Assembly: GCA_030671085.1 (NCBI GenBank)
Contig: DAOVAI010000002.1
Span: forward strand, 1 to 59,118
DNA from: Pseudomonadota bacterium
Lineage (GTDB): Bacteria; Desulfobacterota; Desulfobulbia; Desulfobulbales; Desulfocapsaceae
Length of the DNA: 59,118 bases
Reading direction: 5' to 3'
Shown here: one piece after another, positions 19,666 through 29,705 of the stretch
Layout of the letters: each line of letters starts with the position of its first letter
How positions within the stretch are numbered: position 1 is the stretch's first letter
Made by a program: the position numbers and the translations under genes
The notes under the pieces: generated by a model
The model's input: the letters and a program-made list of their open reading frames with translations, nothing else
Told to the model about the DNA's origin: nothing
Databases searched by the model: none

Positions 19666-19835
19666 AGTGTCTGTCCATAAATGAGATTTTTTCTTCTAAA
19701 TCGAGGCGCTCGATGAATTTAACCGAAGATGCCCCGCAGGAAATACCCTTGGGGTGCATATATCTGATATTCCAAGGATTAAATTTTTAGAGCAACGAAG
19801 AGTTAGGAGAAAAAGGCCATTTATGGACAGGCACT
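19666..19835. repeat. Long imperfect palindrome (MITE-like element, family B)
   Basis: Ends AGTGTCTGTCCATAAATG ... CATTTATGGACAGGCACT (17/18 inverted match); starts 3 nt after the hrpA stop codon. Confidence 0.8.
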
Positions 19836-19870
19836 AACTAGGTTCTGGACAGCTGCTTTTCACCTTGGAA

Positions 19871-22207
19871 TCAGTGGCTGAAAACGACCTCTCTGAAAAA
19901 AACGATTAGGTTTTCCCTGCGGCTCCTCATTTTCACCTGTTCCGGAATAAGATCAGAGTGGTCAACCTTGATAAGCGCCATCTTGTATTCTATGTGGGAG
20001 GCAAAACGATTGTCCAGGTACCAGGCATAGGTAAGCCCAAACAGGAGCCCGGGCGGGGTAAAGCCCTCTGTACCATTGATGAGTCGGGTGAAATGGTTCT
20101 GATCGGCGGGATCCTGCACCATCCTGGCAAGGGCCAAATAATCAGAAAGATCCTCATCGGATAAATAACAGCCCCTTTCAGCAAAGGGTTTGAGGTAGAG
20201 ATGATAGGCTTTGCCCATGTGGGTCCCCCCCTCCTTCACCGGAAGCATCTCCTTGGTCTGGGCGTAATTACCAAGTAACGACTGGCCAAGGGCAACGAGG
20301 AATGCAACCTCCAGAGCAGCTTCCTGAAAAAACTGATCCTGACGTATTTTTATCAGACCATCATAGGGGTCAAAAAATGAATAGACCCGATCCCACTTCT
20401 GATTCCGTTTCCACTCCTCTGTCTCTATACACTGTATTCCCTTGACAAACTGCAGGTGGGCAAGGGGGATATCCTTATGATTCCATAAAATCTTCTGCAG
20501 GAGTTTGCGTATAGACTCAACATCTTTTTCTGTCTTACCTTGCAGTTCGATGGAGATGGTTGCCAGATAGTCCCGGATCTTGCTGTAACGTATGGAAGGA
20601 ATCTCAGAGCTTGTCAGAAGATGCCTTTCTTTTTCAGGAGCTGATTCTGTGATAGTCAGGTTCTTCTCCGGTACATGACGAAAGGCGGCCCACAACGTGC
20701 GAACAACCAGGGAAAACTGTTGCGGATCGTGTCGGATAACACCATGCTCTAGTAGAACGGAAGGCGAATACATGCCGCATTCAAGGGGAACAATCCCCTG
20801 TGAACGTACCTTTTCCCGGTCAAGGTAAATAGGGATTTTGCCTTCCACGGCATAGTTCTGCAAGACTGTTGCCGGAACGTTTTTGAGCGACAGACACAAC
20901 ACCTGATCAAAAAGCCCGCTGGTCCCCCCTGGAATATTGCGTTCATAGGCCTTTAACAGGTCGGAAAGGTGAAATTTTCGTTCCGGATCAACCATACTGA
21001 GATCAGTTTCACCGGTCTGTACCCAAAGATTGGAGACAAGTATCTTCAACGCCTTATCATTCTTTTTAACGGCTTCGGGAATGCCTGGAACCTGGAAAAT
21101 CGGGATAAGGGAGCTGTACAGACTCCCTGGTGCCATAATCATGATATCTGCGTTTTCGATAAGATCGAAAACAGCAGAGGATACATCAGGCTCACCGCAG
21201 AAATTAACAAAGGCGCGATCTATGGGATAGCCACGCTTGGCGTTTCCTGATTTATATTCTCCATTAATCTGAGTCCCATTGGTATAGCGCAGACTCAACT
21301 GAGCAGAAACAGAGGTGCAAGGCAGGACGGCCAGTTCATCTGCGCCAAGCAGTGCACAGAGTGATGTAATTCCGCGATAGAGATGTTTCCGGACCAGAAG
21401 AGGCTCTAAAGCTAACCGAATATTCTCATAACGATCTGGAATACGTTTATAAACAGATGCAGCAAGAATCAAATTGCCAAGGCAATGCGGTATGGCGTGC
21501 GTATTGTGCAGCCGGGCATCATCAAAGAGGTGATGAATATTTTTTTCAAGCCCTTCCTGGATCGCTTTGGGGAGGATATTGCGTCCCCCAAGGCCGCAGT
21601 CCTGCAAAAGTTGCTGGGAGTTCTCAGGGCATGTAGAAAAGCGATAGTTAAAAACAGTTGCAAGGAGCTCTACAGTCTGTGCCGCCTGCGTCTCTGTCAG
21701 GCCGTACAGCTGCTGAAGAAGGGAAAGCTGTATGGAGGAAAGGAGTACATGACGGATGTCGCCTAGTGCTATCAGGGGAAGATCTGTGAGCAGTTCGCCG
21801 GTGGATCCTCCGTCGTCAGTGACACAGACTATGGACCGCGTATGAGGAAACAGGCTCTTCAGGCCGTAAAATGGATTCCTGGGCCAGGAACTACTGCGGC
21901 TGTCTCCTCCGATAATGGTGGACAGACCGGTGCCGCCGCCAAAAACCACGACATTGAGATCTTCCACCGGCTCACTGGCCAGGGCATCCCGCAACTGCTG
22001 CAGACCGTAAGCGGTTTCTGCGGGCAGTCCTGGAGGCACCCCGGACAGGGCTAATTCAACCAGTTTTTCCCGCAGGTCTTCGTGGGGAAGGAGGTCCAGC
22101 GGCGACAGCTGTTTCCCACCAATCTGTTTCAGACTCTCAGCGAGACCAGCCTCTTGTTCTTCTCTGTGGTTCTGCAATATATTTCCGGTGCACAGCTTTC
22201 GGTTCAA
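19871..22207 (-). CDS. YvcK/CofD-like (gluconeogenesis factor family) protein with long C-terminal extension
   Basis: VVVFGGGTGLSTIIGG, VTDDGGSTGELL, GDIRHVLL, MAPGSLYSSLIPIFQVPGI typical of YvcK/CofD-like proteins; 778 aa total. Confidence 0.85.
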   Translation of the reverse strand: MNRKLCTGNILQNHREEQEAGLAESLKQIGGKQLSPLDLLPHEDLREKLVELALSGVPPGLPAETAYGLQQLRDALASEPVEDLNVVVFGGGTGLSTIIGGDSRSSSWPRNPFYGLKSLFPHTRSIVCVTDDGGSTGELLTDLPLIALGDIRHVLLSSIQLSLLQQLYGLTETQAAQTVELLATVFNYRFSTCPENSQQLLQDCGLGGRNILPKAIQEGLEKNIHHLFDDARLHNTHAIPHCLGNLILAASVYKRIPDRYENIRLALEPLLVRKHLYRGITSLCALLGADELAVLPCTSVSAQLSLRYTNGTQINGEYKSGNAKRGYPIDRAFVNFCGEPDVSSAVFDLIENADIMIMAPGSLYSSLIPIFQVPGIPEAVKKNDKALKILVSNLWVQTGETDLSMVDPERKFHLSDLLKAYERNIPGGTSGLFDQVLCLSLKNVPATVLQNYAVEGKIPIYLDREKVRSQGIVPLECGMYSPSVLLEHGVIRHDPQQFSLVVRTLWAAFRHVPEKNLTITESAPEKERHLLTSSEIPSIRYSKIRDYLATISIELQGKTEKDVESIRKLLQKILWNHKDIPLAHLQFVKGIQCIETEEWKRNQKWDRVYSFFDPYDGLIKIRQDQFFQEAALEVAFLVALGQSLLGNYAQTKEMLPVKEGGTHMGKAYHLYLKPFAERGCYLSDEDLSDYLALARMVQDPADQNHFTRLINGTEGFTPPGLLFGLTYAWYLDNRFASHIEYKMALIKVDHSDLIPEQVKMRSRRENLIVFFREVVFSH

Positions 22208-22275
22208 GGAAAGTGGTTAACAAAAACAATTGTCCAGGGACAAATCGTTCAGCTAACCACTTTCAACTCTCTTTT

Positions 22276-23202
22276 TTACAGTCCTGTTGCCGCCATCTGT
22301 TTTTCAACGGCCTGGACAGAAAGCTGCAGGGCTTCTTTCTCTTCAGCTGTCAGCTCAAACTCCAGGATCTTCTCGACGCCCTGCTCACCAATCACCACAG
22401 GGACACCTAAGAAATACCCGGAGACACCAAACTCTCCTTCAAGATAGGCGGCACAGGGAAGGACTCGTTTGGAGTCGGTGAGCACGGCCTCTGCCATCTC
22501 CACGGCAGCTAGTCCTGGAGTGTAAAAGGCAGAACCGGTCTTCAGATGATTAACGATCTCAAGACCACCCTTCTGAGTCCGTTCGACGATGGCATCAATT
22601 TCATCACTGGAAAGGAGGTCGGTGATGGGCACACCGGCGACGTTTGCCAGCCGTACCAGGGGCATCATATTATCCCCGTGAATTCCCATGACCAGGGCAT
22701 TGACATCTTTAGGAGCCACGCCAAGGGCGCCGGCTAGAAAGGTCCGATAGCGGGCAGAATCAAGGACACCGGCCATGCCGATCACCTTCTTTTTGGGATG
22801 CCCTGTCACCTTGAAGGCGGTGTGGACCATGGCATCAATGGGGTTAGTCACCACAATGAGGACACAGTCCGGTGAATGCTTGACCGCCTCTTCAGCACAG
22901 GACTTGACAATAGCCACATTAATTGCCAGAAGATCGTCTCGCGACATACCGGGTTTGCGTGCCAGTCCTGCCGAAATGATTACTACATCGGAGTTTGCCG
23001 TATCAGCGTAATCATTACTGCCCATGACTGAGTAATGAAACCCTTCCACCGGGCCGGCCTGGGAAAGATCCAGGGCCTTTCCCTGAGGAATCCCTTCAGC
23101 TACATCAAGGAGAACAATATCACCCAGGTTTTTGGCTGCGGCCCAATGCGCAGCGGTGGCGCCAACGTTTCCGGCACCGATGACGGTAATTTTTTTCCTC
23201 AT
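22276..23202 (-). CDS. mdh: Malate dehydrogenase (LDH-like type)
   Basis: 308 aa; [69 protein letters not shown]. Confidence 0.95.
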   Translation of the reverse strand: MRKKITVIGAGNVGATAAHWAAAKNLGDIVLLDVAEGIPQGKALDLSQAGPVEGFHYSVMGSNDYADTANSDVVIISAGLARKPGMSRDDLLAINVAIVKSCAEEAVKHSPDCVLIVVTNPIDAMVHTAFKVTGHPKKKVIGMAGVLDSARYRTFLAGALGVAPKDVNALVMGIHGDNMMPLVRLANVAGVPITDLLSSDEIDAIVERTQKGGLEIVNHLKTGSAFYTPGLAAVEMAEAVLTDSKRVLPCAAYLEGEFGVSGYFLGVPVVIGEQGVEKILEFELTAEEKEALQLSVQAVEKQMAATGL

Positions 23203-23271
23203 AGTCTTTCCTTTTTGACAAAATAGTTATCACAGACCGGGACGCAGTGCGTAACCATCGGTCTCATCTTA

Positions 23272-24045
23272 TTAAGCTTGGTTCTCTATAATAAATTCTT
23301 CCACCCTTTTCAAATCTTCAGCTGTATCCACCTCAATGGAATCATGGGTTGTCAAGACAACCTTGACCCTGTAGCCGTATTCAAGGGCCCGTAACTGTTC
23401 GAGCTTTTCAAAACGCTCCCACTCTCCTTCCGGCAAGGCAACAAAGGTCAGCAGGAATCCTTTCCGGTAGGCATAAAACCCCAAATGTTTATAATAGGTA
23501 GGCGCGATTTTTTCTTCAGGATTACGCTGAAAGGGAACCGGTGACCTGGAAAAATAGAGGGCATTCATTTCATGGTCAAAAACAGTTTTCACATGATTCG
23601 GATCGTTGATTTCCTCTGGCCTGATGATCTTGTAGATGAGGGTGGACATGGGAAGTGCCGGATCGTCCAGCAGGGGCCTTGCCACCTGTTCAACAACCTC
23701 TGGAGCAAAAAGAGGCTGATCGCCCTGGATATTGACCACCACATCATGTTCGGATATATCAAGAAGTTCAGCAGCTTCGGCAAGACGGTCGGAACCTGAG
23801 ACATGGTCATCGCGGGTAAGAACATATTCTCCACCAAAAGATGCCACACAGTCTGCAATACGCATGTCATCTGTTGCCACCACCACCCGGCTCAGCAGTT
23901 CCACGGCACGCGCACGCTCCACAACATGCTGAATCATCGGCTTGCCATTAATTAAGGCCAGCGGCTTTCCTTCAAAACGATTGGAATGGTATCGGGCCGG
24001 AATGATGGCCACCACTTTAATTTTTTGCTGTTTTCCTGTTTCCAT
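23272..24045 (-). CDS. kdsB: 3-deoxy-manno-octulosonate cytidylyltransferase
   Basis: VVAIIPARYHSNRFEGKPLALINGKPMIQHVVERA, NIQGDQPLFAPE, YKHLGFYAYRKGFL, EVDTAEDL. Confidence 0.95.
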   Translation of the reverse strand: METGKQQKIKVVAIIPARYHSNRFEGKPLALINGKPMIQHVVERARAVELLSRVVVATDDMRIADCVASFGGEYVLTRDDHVSGSDRLAEAAELLDISEHDVVVNIQGDQPLFAPEVVEQVARPLLDDPALPMSTLIYKIIRPEEINDPNHVKTVFDHEMNALYFSRSPVPFQRNPEEKIAPTYYKHLGFYAYRKGFLLTFVALPEGEWERFEKLEQLRALEYGYRVKVVLTTHDSIEVDTAEDLKRVEEFIIENQA

Positions 24046-24311
24046 CTGTTGTGGTCTTGTATGAGGTTTTAAAAAAGAAGGCTTACAAACAGCCATTGAA
24101 CAAAGAACCTCTCGGGTCTGTAATCTCTCAATTTTTCTTGTTCTTCAACCAAAGACAGTTGACCTGAAGTCTGTTTAGTTGTCAAGGTACAAATTCTCCG
24201 TACGCCTGTATCCCTTTTTCTGATATTTGTCAAAATCCGACCTTTTCCATTGTTTTCCGAGAAATGGCCTGCTAGGATTCATGGCAGATACATTTTACAA
24301 TAACACACCCG

Positions 24312-25115
24312 ATGAACCATGATCCCCAGCCACCAGACTCCTCGCCGCTTTCTCTTGCTGTCACCTATGTTGCGGGAAATACGATGCTCCAGGACAAGGC
24401 CTTAATCCTGGCAAAATCATTGCACCTGCAAGTGGTTGACCCTGCACTGGTTCAGGAGAATAACCTGCTCCTTGTTTATACGGAAAGAGGGTTACAACTG
24501 CAACTGAGGAAGAATGGAAAAGGCAAGGGAACACTTTACGTAGATTTTCTCTCAGGGGCGCAGACCTATCGCCGCCTCCATGGAGGCGGAATCAAACAGC
24601 CTCTGGCCAGGGCCGTAGGCATAAAATCCGGAATACGACCGTTCATCCTTGATGTTACAGCCGGCCTTGGCAATGATGCCTTTCTCCTTGCAACACTTGG
24701 ATGCAGAGTAAGTATGGTGGAACGTTCTCCTGTGCTGGCTGCTCTACTCCGGGATGGTCTGGAACGGGCTGCCTCTGACCCGGAACTGAGGGAAATCATA
24801 GAAAACAGGGTCGCTCTGCTTGAAGGTGATGGCCGCACTATCTTAGCAGATTTGCAAGAGAAGCCGGATACCATCTACATGGACCCCATGTATCCGCATC
24901 GAAACAAATCAGCACTGAACAGGCAGGAAATGCGGATCATCCGCTCCCTGGTCGGCGATGACAAAGACGCCGACCAGCTTTTGCGTGCAGCCCTTCTTCA
25001 GGCAAACAAACGAGTGGTGGTCAAACGCCCCAAGGGTGCCCCCCAAATCGACAAGCAAATCCCCAGCCACGTCATCAGCATGAAAAACAGCCGTTATGAT
25101 GTGTATATGGTGTGA
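24312..25115 (+). CDS. rsmJ: 16S rRNA (guanine1516-N2)-methyltransferase RsmJ-like
   Basis: DVTAGLGNDAFLLATLGCRVSMVERSPVLAALLRDGL, YMDPMYPHRNKSAL, VVVKRPKGAP. Confidence 0.88.
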   Translation: MNHDPQPPDSSPLSLAVTYVAGNTMLQDKALILAKSLHLQVVDPALVQENNLLLVYTERGLQLQLRKNGKGKGTLYVDFLSGAQTYRRLHGGGIKQPLARAVGIKSGIRPFILDVTAGLGNDAFLLATLGCRVSMVERSPVLAALLRDGLERAASDPELREIIENRVALLEGDGRTILADLQEKPDTIYMDPMYPHRNKSALNRQEMRIIRSLVGDDKDADQLLRAALLQANKRVVVKRPKGAPQIDKQIPSHVISMKNSRYDVYMV

Positions 25116-25173
25116 TGGATAGTTGAGAGTGAAACATTTCGATCTTGCAATCATCATTACAAGAAGCTGAAAA

Positions 25174-25214
25174 CTTCGAAATTCAGTACTCCCTGTTCGA
25201 CATTCTGCAGTTCG
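25174..25214. repeat. Short TTCGA-rich interspersed repeat
   Basis: CTTCGAAATTCAGTACTCCCTGTTCGACATTCTGCAGTTCG; similar to 30415..30450. Confidence 0.45.
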
Positions 25215-25218
25215 TTTT

Positions 25219-25686
25219 TTATTTATGATACTTTTCCCCGGCCTTGATGGTGTAGGCCCGGTATAACTGCTCCAGGAGGAACAGACGCACCATGTCGTGG
25301 GTAAAGGTCATTTTGGAGAGTGAGAGGCTGTAATCAGCGCGGTCAAGTACTTCAGGAGCATGACCGGTGGGACCGCCGATGAGAAAGGCAGCCTGCTTTC
25401 GTCCCTCCATTTCCCAGCGGGAAAGGAGATCGGCCAGACCCTCGGAGGTAATCTGCCTGCCGCGGCTGTCAAGGACCACCGTGACGGTTGCAGGAGTGAG
25501 AGCTCCAAGAAGAAGTCGTCCCTCCTCGTGGCGTTCCTGCTCTTCTGTCCACCCCTTTTTCTTTTTCGCTTTCAGAGTGGTCAGCTTCAGAGCGGTGTAA
25601 TGTTTGAGCCTCCCGGCATACTCGTTAATTCCTTGCTCTATGAAGGAGTCCTTGGTCTTGCCGAGTAAAAGAAGTTCAAGCTTCAT
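25219..25686 (-). CDS. rlmH: 23S rRNA (pseudouridine1915-N3)-methyltransferase
   Basis: 155 aa SPOUT; VVLDSRGRQITSE, FLIGGPTGH, LSLSKMTFTHDMVRLFLLEQLYRAYTIKAGEKYHK. Confidence 0.95.
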   Translation of the reverse strand: MKLELLLLGKTKDSFIEQGINEYAGRLKHYTALKLTTLKAKKKKGWTEEQERHEEGRLLLGALTPATVTVVLDSRGRQITSEGLADLLSRWEMEGRKQAAFLIGGPTGHAPEVLDRADYSLSLSKMTFTHDMVRLFLLEQLYRAYTIKAGEKYHK

Positions 25687-25690
25687 AAGC

Positions 25691-26092
25691 TTAGCAGTGA
25701 ACAGTTCCCTGTGCCGCCATGATCTCTTTTAAGATGCGGCAAAAGTCCTCATAGGACACCTCGCGCTTGATCCCGGGACATGATGCACGGATGGTCTCGA
25801 AGTTATCGCGGTCAGAGAGTATGGAGGGGTGCAGCGGCCATTGTGCGCAGCGCCAGGGACGACCTTGGTGAACCGTACAACCTTCATCATAAAAGATGCA
25901 GTGCCCATCTACAATCTTCATCTGCACCACACTCCCGGTGACTCGCCAGTACTTTTCCCTGACCTCAGCCTCTGAGATGGCCAAGGCTTCCACCATTCGT
26001 TTTTGATCATTTTCATCCAGGGACACAGTAGTCTCCCCCTGGCAACAGTAGCCGCATTGGGTGCACTCAAAGATATCTTTTAAATCAGCCAT
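25691..26092 (-). CDS. YkgJ-family cysteine cluster protein
   Basis: 133 aa; FECTQCGYCCQGETTVSL, GHCIFYDEGCTVHQGRPWRCAQWP. Confidence 0.85.
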   Translation of the reverse strand: MADLKDIFECTQCGYCCQGETTVSLDENDQKRMVEALAISEAEVREKYWRVTGSVVQMKIVDGHCIFYDEGCTVHQGRPWRCAQWPLHPSILSDRDNFETIRASCPGIKREVSYEDFCRILKEIMAAQGTVHC

Positions 26093-26110
26093 GGTCTCTT
26101 TTTAATAAGT

Positions 26111-26332
26111 GATGGTGTCGTATTTATACCTTTTTCAGGTGAAAACTCTTCATCTGCTTCGTTGATGCGCCCCACAGGAAGTGCCCTTGGGGTGCAAATT
26201 TTATATCATTACGACCTACTAATAGTACGCCGAAACAATATAAAATTTACACCAAAAAACTGGCATAAACGCGCCTCGCATATGAAGTTTTTTACTTAGC
26301 CATCTTGAAATTTTATTTTTTACGAGATTGTC
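26111..26332. repeat. Palindromic MITE-like element family A, full copy 1
   Basis: Starts GATGGTGTCGTA, ends ACGAGATTGTC; arms CTTCATCTGC.../...GCATATGAAG; flanked by AATAAGTG direct repeats (26104..26111, 26333..26340). Confidence 0.8.
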
Positions 26333-26354
26333 AATAAGTGTAAAGTTGAACAAC

Positions 26355-27005
26355 TCAGGCGTTCCCGACAAAGTCGCGGAAGGTGGAGATGTCAATGCCA
26401 TAGAGGGCAGCAGCTTGCCGCCATTTCATATCATCCGGTACATCAAAGATGATGGAATCCTGGGCAGGAATGGTGAGCCAGCCCTGGGACACAAGTTCCT
26501 CTTCCAGCTGCCCCGGTCCCCATCCGGCATAGCCGACGATAAAGAGAAATTTTTCAGGGCCGCGCTGGTAGGCAATATCCTCCAACACCTTATTTTCCCG
26601 GGACAGGTAGACAGTGGAACTGACTGCTATCTGCTGTTCTGTTGAATAGTCGGACTGGTACAGAACAAATCCGGCATTCATCTCCACCGGCCCACCCATA
26701 TAGACGGGAGCAGTTGTTTCTGGTGGAACCGGAAAATTATTGGAGAGAAGCACTTCCGCAAGAGTCAACTGAGGATTTGGTTTATTTATAGCGACTCCCA
26801 TGGCCCCTTCATGGTTATGGGCACAGATATAGATCACCTGTTCAGCAAAGCGGGAATCCGGCATCTGTGGCGTAGAAAGAAGAAAGGAACCAGTTAAGGA
26901 ATCAATTACTGTATGTTGCGTGTCTTTCATATCCTCTTCCACTTCGAGAAATCGATCATCGAGTTTTAAGAAATCACAATAGCAGATTTCTCCAAGAAGC
27001 GTCAA
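26355..27005 (-). CDS. YqgE/AlgH family protein (DUF179)
   Basis: LTGSFLLSTPQMPDSRFAEQVIYICAHNHEGAMGVAINKP, GGPVEMNAGFVLY, GYAGWGPGQLEEELVSQGW. Confidence 0.93.
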   Translation of the reverse strand: MTLLGEICYCDFLKLDDRFLEVEEDMKDTQHTVIDSLTGSFLLSTPQMPDSRFAEQVIYICAHNHEGAMGVAINKPNPQLTLAEVLLSNNFPVPPETTAPVYMGGPVEMNAGFVLYQSDYSTEQQIAVSSTVYLSRENKVLEDIAYQRGPEKFLFIVGYAGWGPGQLEEELVSQGWLTIPAQDSIIFDVPDDMKWRQAAALYGIDISTFRDFVGNA

Positions 27006-27154
27006 GCAGAGTCACAAGGAATGTGTTCCTCTTTTTTTTGAAACGGAAATCCCTCCCTATTCCTACTTTGTCCTATGTTTTCCTGTGACTATTTGCTAAT
27101 CTGATTATAAGGAATATTATCTTCGCATCATGATCAAAAGCCTCAACCTTACAC

Positions 27155-29362
27155 ATGGATATGAATGAACAAATAGATCGCCTGCTTCACGCAGAACATT
27201 ATGATCCTTTCCAGGTCCTGGGCGTCCATTTTTCCGAAAAAGATCCCCATACAGCCATTATTCGCTGCTTCCAACCCCATGCCCGCAGTGTTGACCTGCT
27301 GATTGATGAACACGTTATCCCCATGGACAAGGTGCGGGATGAAGGACTGTTTGAGAGCTCCATTGACAGGAAGGAGGTTGCAGACAGTGATCTTGATCCC
27401 TACAACTACCAGTACAAAATCACCTACCACGATGGTGTTGTCCAGACAATCAACGACCCCTATCGTTTCCTGCCGCTCCTTGGAGAAGAGGACCAATATC
27501 TCTTTAATTTTGGCACCAACTACGAGCTCTACAAACACATAGGCGCCCAGCCGGGCATGTATTCGCAAATTAAAGGAACCATCTTCCGCGTTTGGGCACC
27601 GTCTGCCACCCGGGTCTCTATCCTGGGCAACTTCAACAGCTGGGACGGTCGAATTCACCCCATGCGCAGCCTGGGAAGCTCCGGAATCTGGGAACTTTTT
27701 CTTCCCGGTATCAAAGAGGACGAACTCTATAAGTTTGAGATCCGAACACAACGGGGTGAAATTCTCGTCAAATCAGACCCCTTTCAGTTCTGGGGTGAAC
27801 TCCGCCCCAAGACTGCTTCTGCAGTGCGCTACCTGGACCACTATCAGTGGAACGATGAGCAGTGGCAGGAATCCAAAGGAAAGAAGAATCCCTATGACAG
27901 CCCAATGTCCATCTACGAGGTGCACCCAGGGTCCTGGCAGCGTGACCCTGCCCAGCCCGACCGCTTTCTCACCTTTACAGAACTTGCCGACAAACTGATT
28001 CCCTATGTCAAAAAACTGGGCTTCACCCATATCGAACTGCTCCCGGTAATGGAACACCCTTTGGATGAATCCTGGGGATACCAGATTACCGGGCCATTCA
28101 GTATGAGCAGCAGATACGGAGTCCCCGAAGACTTTATGTATTTTGTTGATGCCTGTCATCAGGAAGGTATCGGGGTCATCCTCGACTGGGTTCCAGCCCA
28201 TTTTCCCAAAGATAAGCACAGCCTGGCACGCTTTGACGGAACCGCTCTTTTTGAACACGAAGATCCCAGACAAGGAGCTCATCCGGAGTGGGGAACCTTT
28301 ATCTACAATTACGGCCGTAAAGAGGTGAGCAACTTTCTCATTGCCAATGCCCTCTTCTGGCTGGACATATACCATATTGACGGTCTGCGAGTGGATGCCG
28401 TGGCCTCCATGCTCTATCTCGACTACTCACGCCAAGAAGGTGAATGGCTGCCCAATGTCTACGGAGGAAGGGAAAATCTCGAGGCAATCGAATTCATACG
28501 TCATCTCAACTCGATTATCTATGACCGCTATCCTGGAACGCTGATGATTGCAGAGGAGTCCACCAGTTTTTACGGTGTCTCAAAACCGGCTGATGCCGGA
28601 GGCCTCGGATTCGGTTTCAAATGGAATATGGGTTGGATGAACGACACCCTGAGTTATTTCGAGAATGATCCCATCTACCGAAAATATCACCATAACAATC
28701 TGACATTCTCCCTCGTATATGCCTTTTCCGAAAACTTCATCCTGCCCCTGTCGCACGATGAAGTTGTCCATGGTAAACGCTCGCTTATTGACAAGATGCC
28801 CGGAGATCTCTGGCAGAAATTTGCCAATCTCCGCCTCCTGCTCCTGACCATGTGGATGCATCCAGGCAAGAAACTGCTTTTTATGGGAGGAGAGTTTGGC
28901 CAACGGCATGAATGGAACTGTAAGCAGAGCATGGATTTCCATCTCCTCCAGGAAAACGATATGCATGGGGAAATGTTAAAATTTGTTGAGGCTCTCAACA
29001 AAATTTATAAAGACAATGCCAGTCTCTGGGAGCAGGACTTCACCCACCATGGTTTTCAGTGGATGGATCTGGAGGATCGTGAAAACTCGATCATCTCCTA
29101 TGCCCGCTACGCCAAAGATCGAAATGACCACGTGGTCTGCCTGCTCAATTTCACCCCGCAAACCTTCTTCAATTACAAAATGGGGTTACCCACCGGCTCA
29201 AACTATGAACAAATTTTCTGTTCCGATCACAGTCGGTTCGGCGGAAGTAATGCCAGCAATAAGACCATTTACAAATCCATAGCCGAACCCTATGGTCAGG
29301 CCCCATACCATGCCAATGTAGTGGTTCCCCCTCTTGCGGGAATCATCTTAAAACCCTGCTGA
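27155..29362 (+). CDS. glgB: 1,4-alpha-glucan branching enzyme
   Basis: 735 aa; FRVWAPSATRVSILGNFNSWDGR, YEVHPGSW, DGLRVDAVASMLYLDYSR, AEESTSFYGVSKP, LPLSHDEVVHGKRSL, FMGGEFGQRHEWN. Confidence 0.96.
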   Translation: MDMNEQIDRLLHAEHYDPFQVLGVHFSEKDPHTAIIRCFQPHARSVDLLIDEHVIPMDKVRDEGLFESSIDRKEVADSDLDPYNYQYKITYHDGVVQTINDPYRFLPLLGEEDQYLFNFGTNYELYKHIGAQPGMYSQIKGTIFRVWAPSATRVSILGNFNSWDGRIHPMRSLGSSGIWELFLPGIKEDELYKFEIRTQRGEILVKSDPFQFWGELRPKTASAVRYLDHYQWNDEQWQESKGKKNPYDSPMSIYEVHPGSWQRDPAQPDRFLTFTELADKLIPYVKKLGFTHIELLPVMEHPLDESWGYQITGPFSMSSRYGVPEDFMYFVDACHQEGIGVILDWVPAHFPKDKHSLARFDGTALFEHEDPRQGAHPEWGTFIYNYGRKEVSNFLIANALFWLDIYHIDGLRVDAVASMLYLDYSRQEGEWLPNVYGGRENLEAIEFIRHLNSIIYDRYPGTLMIAEESTSFYGVSKPADAGGLGFGFKWNMGWMNDTLSYFENDPIYRKYHHNNLTFSLVYAFSENFILPLSHDEVVHGKRSLIDKMPGDLWQKFANLRLLLLTMWMHPGKKLLFMGGEFGQRHEWNCKQSMDFHLLQENDMHGEMLKFVEALNKIYKDNASLWEQDFTHHGFQWMDLEDRENSIISYARYAKDRNDHVVCLLNFTPQTFFNYKMGLPTGSNYEQIFCSDHSRFGGSNASNKTIYKSIAEPYGQAPYHANVVVPPLAGIILKPC

Positions 29363-29399
29363 TTTACTGAAGAATATTTTGCAATAACAGGAAAAAACC

Positions 29400-29585
29400 A
29401 TGTCATCACAACACCCGACCCAACGCCCGGGAGACAAAAAAAAACAGGCCCTGGCCGAACTCTCGGCACTTGTCAAAAAATACCCTGAGAAAAGCAGAAA
29501 AGCCCTCCTCCAGCAGGTGGAAATACAATTCGATCTGACTCCAAAAGAGTGCGAGTTTCTTGACAAGAACTTTCAAGAGCACTGA
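29400..29585 (+). CDS. Small hypothetical protein (61 aa)
   Basis: Positioned directly after glgB with ATG and plausible globular/helical composition; no family recognised. Confidence 0.45.
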   Translation: MSSQHPTQRPGDKKKQALAELSALVKKYPEKSRKALLQQVEIQFDLTPKECEFLDKNFQEH

Positions 29586-29705
29586 TCAACCCCTTGCCAG
29601 CAGAGGCAAGACTGATTATTTTTTGCAGGATAGCGTCGTTGCCGGAGGTGGAGGTACTTAAACTCTCCATGAGGCAAATTATTTTCACAACACAGAGGGG
29701 ACAAC

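Noticed and set aside
27149-28375. Two 200-aa minus-strand ORFs
   Set aside because: Both lie antisense to glgB and have no domain signatures.
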